DNA from: Eubacteriales bacterium | Lineage (GTDB): Bacteria; Bacillota; Clostridia; JANYKE01 | DNA length: 5,851 nucleotides | Direction of reading: 5' to 3' | Assembly: GCA_025361685.1 (NCBI GenBank) | Contig: JANYKE010000176.1 | Location: forward strand, 1-5,851 | Position numbers and translations under genes: made by a program | The notes under the pieces: generated by a model | The model's input: only the letters and a program-made list of their open reading frames with translations | Databases searched by the model: none | Told to the model about the DNA's origin: nothing | Shown: positions 1 through 3,461 of the stretch, in pieces | How positions within the stretch are numbered: the stretch's first letter is position 1 | How the letters are laid out: the number at the start of each line of letters is the position of its first letter

Positions 1-325
1 GTCTGAAAAAGTTAGTAAAAGGAGTTCCGCTTTCAATCTCAGGAGATGTAATCCATGTAAGCCAGGACGAATACTTTTCATTTCTTTCCCGCTTAAACAA
101 AAGATTATCCTTCGGCGGATCGACCTGAGCGTAGATAGGCCCGTATTGATCTACCATCATCATAATATCGTTGTTTCGATAAATATAATCCCATTCTGCC
201 GGCAAATTCAATGTCTCTATGACATAGGCTGCCCCTCGCTCCATATCAAAATGTCCAAAATCACCAATGGCCGGATCATTTCCTATTTCGCCGTGTGACT
301 GCTGTGATACTTTATTTACTAACAT
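1..325 (-). CDS. GH94-like glycoside phosphorylase/hydrolase, N-terminal part (3' end outside window)
   Basis: This reading frame starts at ATG 325-323 and stays open for 108 codons to the window edge, so the 3' end is missing. The start is supported by AAGGAG seven bases upstream. Residues 22-80 follow the pattern I associate with the N-terminal beta-sandwich of GH94 (old glycosyltransferase family 36) enzymes: FGHFD at 23-27, YVIE at 34-37, a Pro-x-x-Trp at 42-45, an Asn pair at 51-52, a VDQYGPIYAQ stretch at 58-67, then DPP and an Arg-containing segment. GH94 enzymes are usually cytoplasmic and split beta-linked disaccharides or oligosaccharides with phosphate. No signal peptide is visible, which agrees. 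Only the N-terminal domain is here, so the catalytic residues and substrate cannot be judged; a GH36-type hydrolase is an alternative. It lies 213 bp downstream of the esterase-like gene on the same strand, with no clear terminator between them, so co-transcription is plausible. Confidence 0.6.
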   Translation of the reverse strand, partial: MLVNKVSQQSHGEIGNDPAIGDFGHFDMERGAAYVIETLNLPAEWDYIYRNNDIMMMVDQYGPIYAQVDPPKDNLLFKRERNEKYSSWLTWITSPEIESGTPFTNFFR

Positions 326-332
326 CAAATTT

Positions 333-338
333 CTCCTT
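333..338 (-). promoter_or_regulatory. Ribosome binding site of the GH94-like gene
   Basis: The minus strand reads AAGGAG, followed by a 7-base spacer and ATG. This near-consensus Shine-Dalgarno site fixes the start of the partial gene at 325. Confidence 0.8.
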
Positions 339-351
339 TGAAAATATAATT

Positions 352-385
352 TTTAATCATCTGACCGTTGTTTAATCATCTGACC
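352..385. repeat. Two 15-bp direct repeats upstream of the GH94-like gene
   Basis: The sequence tttaatcatctgacc occurs without mismatch at 352-366 and 371-385, a 19-bp period. The second copy also forms a short dyad, AATCAT and ATGATT around CTGACC, at 374-391. The pair sits 27-60 bases upstream of the start codon of the GH94-like gene, where a paired regulator-binding site could lie. No good -35/-10 pair could be placed here, so the role is unknown. Confidence 0.7.
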
Positions 386-396
386 ATGATTCAACA

Positions 397-530
397 CTTA
401 ACCTTAACTCTTAACCTTAACTCTTAACCTTAACTCTTAACTCTTAACTCTTAACTCTTAACTCTTAACTCTTAACTCTTAACTCTTAACCTTAACTCTT
501 AACTCTTAACTCTTAACCTTAACTCTTAAC
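397..530. repeat. Tandem array of 20 mixed 6- and 7-bp units (CTTAAC / CTTAACT)
   Basis: The stretch parses without any mismatch into 20 units, 14 of 7 bp (CTTAACT) and 6 of 6 bp (CTTAAC), 134 bp in all. The minus-strand forms are AGTTAAG and GTTAAG. The 6-bp units sit toward the two ends, and an uninterrupted run of eight 7-bp units occupies 429-484. The array begins 8 bases after the stop codon of the esterase-like gene and fills most of the gap before the GH94-like gene. Each unit carries TTAA and the frame shifts from unit to unit, so stop codons recur in all frames and it is non-coding. Such arrays can change length by slipped-strand mispairing. A function in transcript processing or spacing is possible but not shown. 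Confidence 0.95.
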
Positions 531-538
531 ACTAATCG

Positions 539-2440
539 CTATACCCATTCAACTGAAACCTTACCTTTTCTATTCTCGAAATTGAAATATTTCGCAGCAG
601 CCTCCTGAGGTATAATACTTCTGTCCTCAGCAATGGGATTTACAAAACGCACATCGACATCTGTCAACTCGGCTAATTCAGGTATATCACAAATATTGAG
701 CAAGCCCGGTATAACTGAGGTTTCGGCTATTATATAATCCATATTTTCAAAACAGCTCAGATATGAAGCCAGAGTATTTACCGCATCAACCCGAGTGGCC
801 GGACAATAAAGCGCCGCGCATATCGCAAGAAGCCCGCCCTGCTCACTCCCGGCAAGCTCTATTTGCGCATAACCTAAAACTTCATTTGCATATGAAATAG
901 CAGTCAAAACCTGGATGAGTCGTTTCTTGAACATCACCTGTCCATTATAAAAATTAATATCGGCATTACACGAATCCACATCGTGTTTGCGACCATCTTT
1001 TATATCGGCATAATGGATTCCAAAAGGAATAAGCGTGAGAACATTCTCATCGGACTTGGCCGGAATGATACCGGTGCTGTCAATCACAATCTTCAGACTG
1101 CTGCTATCCTTGTCACCCTTGTTCAGGCGACACACGATATATTCATTGTTAATTGTATGGAGAATGAAATCGCTAACGGCTTCACTGTCCGACAACGCAT
1201 CAACAGTATAAGTATCGGTATATCCGCCTAACAGCTCCTTCACTTTTGTAATTGTAGGGCGTTTGTCTAAAGCCTCCTTCTCCCTCGCAAGAGCCAGGCG
1301 ACGCTTACTGAGAGCAAAAGCATCCCATTTATCAAAATTATCAGGGAAGCATTTCAGCGCGTCAAATTCAAGAATTTCTATTTCCTTCTCTTCAACGATG
1401 CAGCCTTCTGTTCCTCTGAATATTTTACCAAACCAGGTATAAGCAATTTCTCTGGTTTCCTTGCTGATTTCATGATCGCAATTTGCCACCTGTTGCGAAA
1501 AGTCACCTGCGCTGCCAAGCATTTTATATAAGCGGGTCATTTCATGCTCTATATATTCCAGCGCTTCGGGCATTGCATCCAGACAGTCGTTATTGAGCAA
1601 TATCTTTTTGGGAAATGCCGCCCACAAAAGATTATACAATTCAATAGGAATATCGGTATTCAAACCAAATATAGTCTGCTCGCAGTCACCCATGCTGTAT
1701 CTTATCGTAAATAAATCTTTTTCGACAATCTGGATAGGCGATATCGCGCTCAATCTGTCTTCGTAGGCTCCAAGCTGCAGTGTCTGAGCTCCGCCGCCTG
1801 ATTGACCTGTGGCACCGAGCCTGTCTTTGTCAACATAAGGAAGCGAGCATAGATAATCAAGCACACGAGTATTGTCGCGCAAAAAATAGGTTGACAGATT
1901 TTCCCCAACCATGTTTAGAAGGGTGCCAATCCGCATGTGCTGAGGTACCGCATCCCATGGTCTATCATCATATGGCCTATCCGGAAACATATCGCGCTCT
2001 CCTTGTCCCGGCGGATCAAGTGTCGCAACAACAAAGCCTTGCATGGCCAAATTTGCGCATATTATCTGGATCTCCGGTAATGCTTTGCCGATAAGATTGT
2101 GACCGATGAGATAAAGCAAAGCCGGGTTCTTGTCCTTTAAAATTGTTGGAGTATATAGGTGCACCGGCACGTAGTAGTCCGGCATAGATTGAATCATCAA
2201 TTTAGTTAACTTGTATTCTGGGAAAACAAACTCTCCGGTGATTTGGGGATCAAGATTACACTCTTCGAAATCGACGGAGACTCTTTTTCTGTACTCTGCT
2301 TTAATCTTAGCCATGCGATCCTTGATAGCCCGGATGTCCCTATATAAAAACATTTTAGAAACTTCTTCATCCTTTTTAATGAACTTATCTAAAATGTGTT
2401 CCAGGCTTTTTTGATAACTATGCCACAATATTTGATCCAT
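539..2440 (-). CDS. Cytoplasmic alpha/beta hydrolase, acetyl xylan esterase-like, with degenerate second lobe
   Basis: The 633-residue product has no signal peptide and should be cytoplasmic. Residues 1-80 form a charged helical N-terminal region. Residues 85-340 form an alpha/beta hydrolase domain: a strand with GHN at 113-115 (oxyanion region), DPPGQGERD at 142-150, the nucleophile elbow GQSGG at 212-216 with Ser214, and a likely catalytic His323 in NCDHE; Asp285 or Asp288 is the candidate acid. This layout matches bacterial acetyl xylan esterase and dienelactone hydrolase/prolyl oligopeptidase-type proteins, which remove acyl groups from sugars. Residues about 400-633 look like a second hydrolase half, where GSEQGG (531-536) has Glu533 in place of the nucleophilic serine. 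The start is supported by GAGGG seven bases upstream and by a strong promoter. The GH94-like gene follows, suggesting a role in oligosaccharide breakdown. The exact substrate is unknown; a peptidase is less likely. Confidence 0.85.
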   Translation of the reverse strand: MDQILWHSYQKSLEHILDKFIKKDEEVSKMFLYRDIRAIKDRMAKIKAEYRKRVSVDFEECNLDPQITGEFVFPEYKLTKLMIQSMPDYYVPVHLYTPTILKDKNPALLYLIGHNLIGKALPEIQIICANLAMQGFVVATLDPPGQGERDMFPDRPYDDRPWDAVPQHMRIGTLLNMVGENLSTYFLRDNTRVLDYLCSLPYVDKDRLGATGQSGGGAQTLQLGAYEDRLSAISPIQIVEKDLFTIRYSMGDCEQTIFGLNTDIPIELYNLLWAAFPKKILLNNDCLDAMPEALEYIEHEMTRLYKMLGSAGDFSQQVANCDHEISKETREIAYTWFGKIFRGTEGCIVEEKEIEILEFDALKCFPDNFDKWDAFALSKRRLALAREKEALDKRPTITKVKELLGGYTDTYTVDALSDSEAVSDFILHTINNEYIVCRLNKGDKDSSSLKIVIDSTGIIPAKSDENVLTLIPFGIHYADIKDGRKHDVDSCNADINFYNGQVMFKKRLIQVLTAISYANEVLGYAQIELAGSEQGGLLAICAALYCPATRVDAVNTLASYLSCFENMDYIIAETSVIPGLLNICDIPELAELTDVDVRFVNPIAEDRSIIPQEAAAKYFNFENRKGKVSVEWV

Positions 2441-2447
2441 TTCGCAA

Positions 2448-2452
2448 CCCTC
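2448..2452 (-). promoter_or_regulatory. Ribosome binding site of the esterase-like gene
   Basis: The minus strand reads GAGGG, seven bases before ATG at 2440-2438. It is moderate in strength and supports this start codon. Confidence 0.6.
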
Positions 2453-2474
2453 ATTTCATAAAAATCATAGTCTA

Positions 2475-2503
2475 ATTATTGCATTATTTATTTCTTGTGT
2501 CAA
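2475..2503 (-). promoter_or_regulatory. Sigma-A promoter of the esterase-like gene
   Basis: On the minus strand a perfect -35 box TTGACA (2503-2498) is followed by a 17-bp spacer and AATAAT (2480-2475), five of six matches to the -10 consensus. A TG just upstream of the -10 gives an extended -10 element. The predicted transcript would start near 2468, leaving a leader of roughly 28 bases that contains the GAGGG ribosome site. It points straight at the esterase-like gene and probably also drives the GH94-like gene. Confidence 0.75.
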
Positions 2504-2517
2504 CACTGAACCTGCCT

Positions 2518-2599
2518 CCCGCTGTTAGCAAAACCTGCCCCCGCTGCCAGCAAAAATGCAGACTACCGCAGGCAAAATGTCCCGCCACTGTTAGCAAAA
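2518..2599. repeat. Cluster of four imperfect repeats around CCCGCTGTTAGCAAAA
   Basis: Copy A is cccgctgttagcaaaa at 2518-2533. Copy B at 2540-2555 differs at two bases. Copy C at 2565-2577 is shortened by three bases (accgcaggcaaaa). Copy D at 2581-2599 equals copy A with CAC inserted after cccgc. The block is richer in G and C than the AT-rich DNA on both sides. It lies directly upstream of the -35 box of the leftward promoter, where activator sites are often found, but it could equally be an inert intergenic repeat. Confidence 0.7.
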
Positions 2600-2637
2600 C
2601 AGCCCTGCTGACCCTTTATCGTTTTTTCGGACACTGC

Positions 2638-2657
2638 GGTGTTAGAATTTTAACACC
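2638..2657. promoter_or_regulatory. 20-bp near-perfect palindrome, possible operator
   Basis: Arms GGTGTTA and TAACACC surround a GAATTT centre, so 18 of the 20 positions are self-complementary across the dyad. It lies about 135 bp upstream of the -35 box of the esterase-like gene. The size and symmetry suit a dimeric repressor or activator, but no regulator gene is present in the window. No T-tract follows, so it is not a convincing terminator. Confidence 0.4.
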
Positions 2658-3012
2658 AACTACGAATTGATTATTTCATATGCTTTTTTGTTTGTCAATC
2701 ACTTTATGCAACTTGTTTCAAATGGCAAATTGCAATATTAAATATCGCGTCCTCAAATATTTTTTTAAGCAACCATTTCATTTTACAATTTACTAGGTTC
2801 CAGATAGCATGTTTCAATATATTGAACTTTTTTACAACAGAAAACGTCTGCATTCAAAGCATGCAAACATGTCCCCGAAAGAGTATTATTATAAATATGA
2901 AAATGCTAAAACAGCTTAGAAACAACATTTTAAGTATGCATATGAACATTGACAATTACATAACAAAAACGATATCCTTCCAACTGTTCGTACACCCGAT
3001 TTGTCAATTGAT
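2658..3012. other. AT-rich intergenic stretch without a recognisable gene
   Basis: No open frame here has a credible start, ribosome site or family resemblance. It contains a 14-bp perfect palindrome TTCAATATATTGAA at 2813-2826 followed by a short T-run, too AT-rich to be a convincing hairpin. It also contains an inverted pair, ATTGACAA at 2948-2955 and TTGTCAAT at 3001-3008. Nothing else stands out. Confidence 0.6.
2949..2978 (+). promoter_or_regulatory. Possible promoter pointing to the ATPase remnant
   Basis: A perfect TTGACA at 2949-2954 is followed after 18 bp by TATCCT at 2973-2978, which matches the -10 consensus at four of six positions. It faces the 23-bp repeats and the ATPase fragment. 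With a weak -10 in AT-rich DNA the match could be chance, or a relic of the promoter of the lost gene. Confidence 0.25.
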
Positions 3013-3104
3013 TTCACAAATTACCGAATGGATTCGTTACAAAACACCGAATATAAAGTTTACAAAATACCGAACAAAATGCTTGCAATTTACCGAATAA
3101 GGAT
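3013..3104. repeat. Four iteron-like 23-bp tandem repeats (core TTACAAAATACCGAA)
   Basis: Four units start at 3013, 3036, 3059 and 3082. In each the core CCGAA falls exactly 23 bp after the last, at 3024, 3047, 3070 and 3093. The best-conserved columns are T at position 2, CAA at 5-7 and ACCGAA at 11-16; the other positions vary. The period is not a multiple of three, so the repeats were not kept for coding. The array ends about where similarity to the ATPase family begins. Even spacing near two helical turns resembles multi-site protein binding such as iterons or operators, though no binding protein can be named. Confidence 0.75.
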
Positions 3105-3108
3105 GGAA

Positions 3109-3411
3109 ATGGAAATTGATAATGATACAGTAGCCGATTACCTGCATGCGCTTGAACGTTTAATGGCAATTGAAAATCTTCCGGCTTGGAATACTCATAT
3201 ACGCTCTGCACATATGTTGCGAAAATCTCCGAAACGCCACTTTGCCGATCCGTCTTTGGCGGTTGGCGCATTGGGGCTGTCAGTAGAAAAGTTAATATCC
3301 GATTTGAATTATTTCAGATTTCTGTTTGAATCGCTTGCGATAAGAGATTTAAAAATATATGCTTCTGCAATGGCGAAATATCATAGCCATTATCTGTATT
3401 GACCGCTTGAC
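3109..3411 (+). pseudogene. Remnant of an AAA ATPase with DUF4143 domain
   Basis: The frame encodes a fragment typical of the DUF4143 region of AAA ATPases: DTVADYLHALERL, then PAWNTHIRS, RKSPKRHFADPSLAVGALG, and LNYFRFLFESLAIRDLKIYA. Family members are about 400-450 residues with an N-terminal P-loop ATPase; only about 90 residues survive here. The ATPase half is absent, and 23-bp repeats stand immediately upstream instead. At the 3' side, after IYASA, the family's N-G-x-x-x-HYRD pattern is out of frame: AATGGCGAA at 3369-3377 reads N-G-E one frame away, a stop codon follows in that frame, and the original frame ends at TGA 3400-3402. The bases to 3411 still resemble a decayed HYRDSTGLE coding stretch. 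An ATG at 3103 or 3109 could express a small protein, but there is no good ribosome site. The gene is on the opposite strand to its neighbours, and its end lies about 50 bp from the convergent surface esterase gene. Confidence 0.8.
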
Positions 3412-3461
3412 CCTCCATCCAAATCATTCTTACATTATTTAAAACTATTTATTGCCTATCC

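Noticed and set aside
397..530. Array as CRISPR or telomere-like DNA
   Set aside because: There are no spacers and the units are only 6-7 bp; nothing indicates a linear replicon end.
2813..2826. Palindrome TTCAATATATTGAA followed by a short T-run, as a terminator
   Set aside because: The stem is almost all A and T with no loop, so a stable RNA hairpin is unlikely, and no gene ends just before it.
2822..3100. Open frame of 92 codons on the plus strand
   Set aside because: It runs through AT-rich DNA and the 23-bp repeats, has no credible ribosome site and resembles no family I know.
3014..3271. Open frame of 85 codons on the minus strand
   Set aside because: It is antisense to the ATPase remnant, whose plus-frame family motifs are clear.
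3403..3461. Intrinsic terminator after the surface esterase gene
   Set aside because: No GC-rich inverted repeat with a T-tract could be found on the minus strand in this gap.
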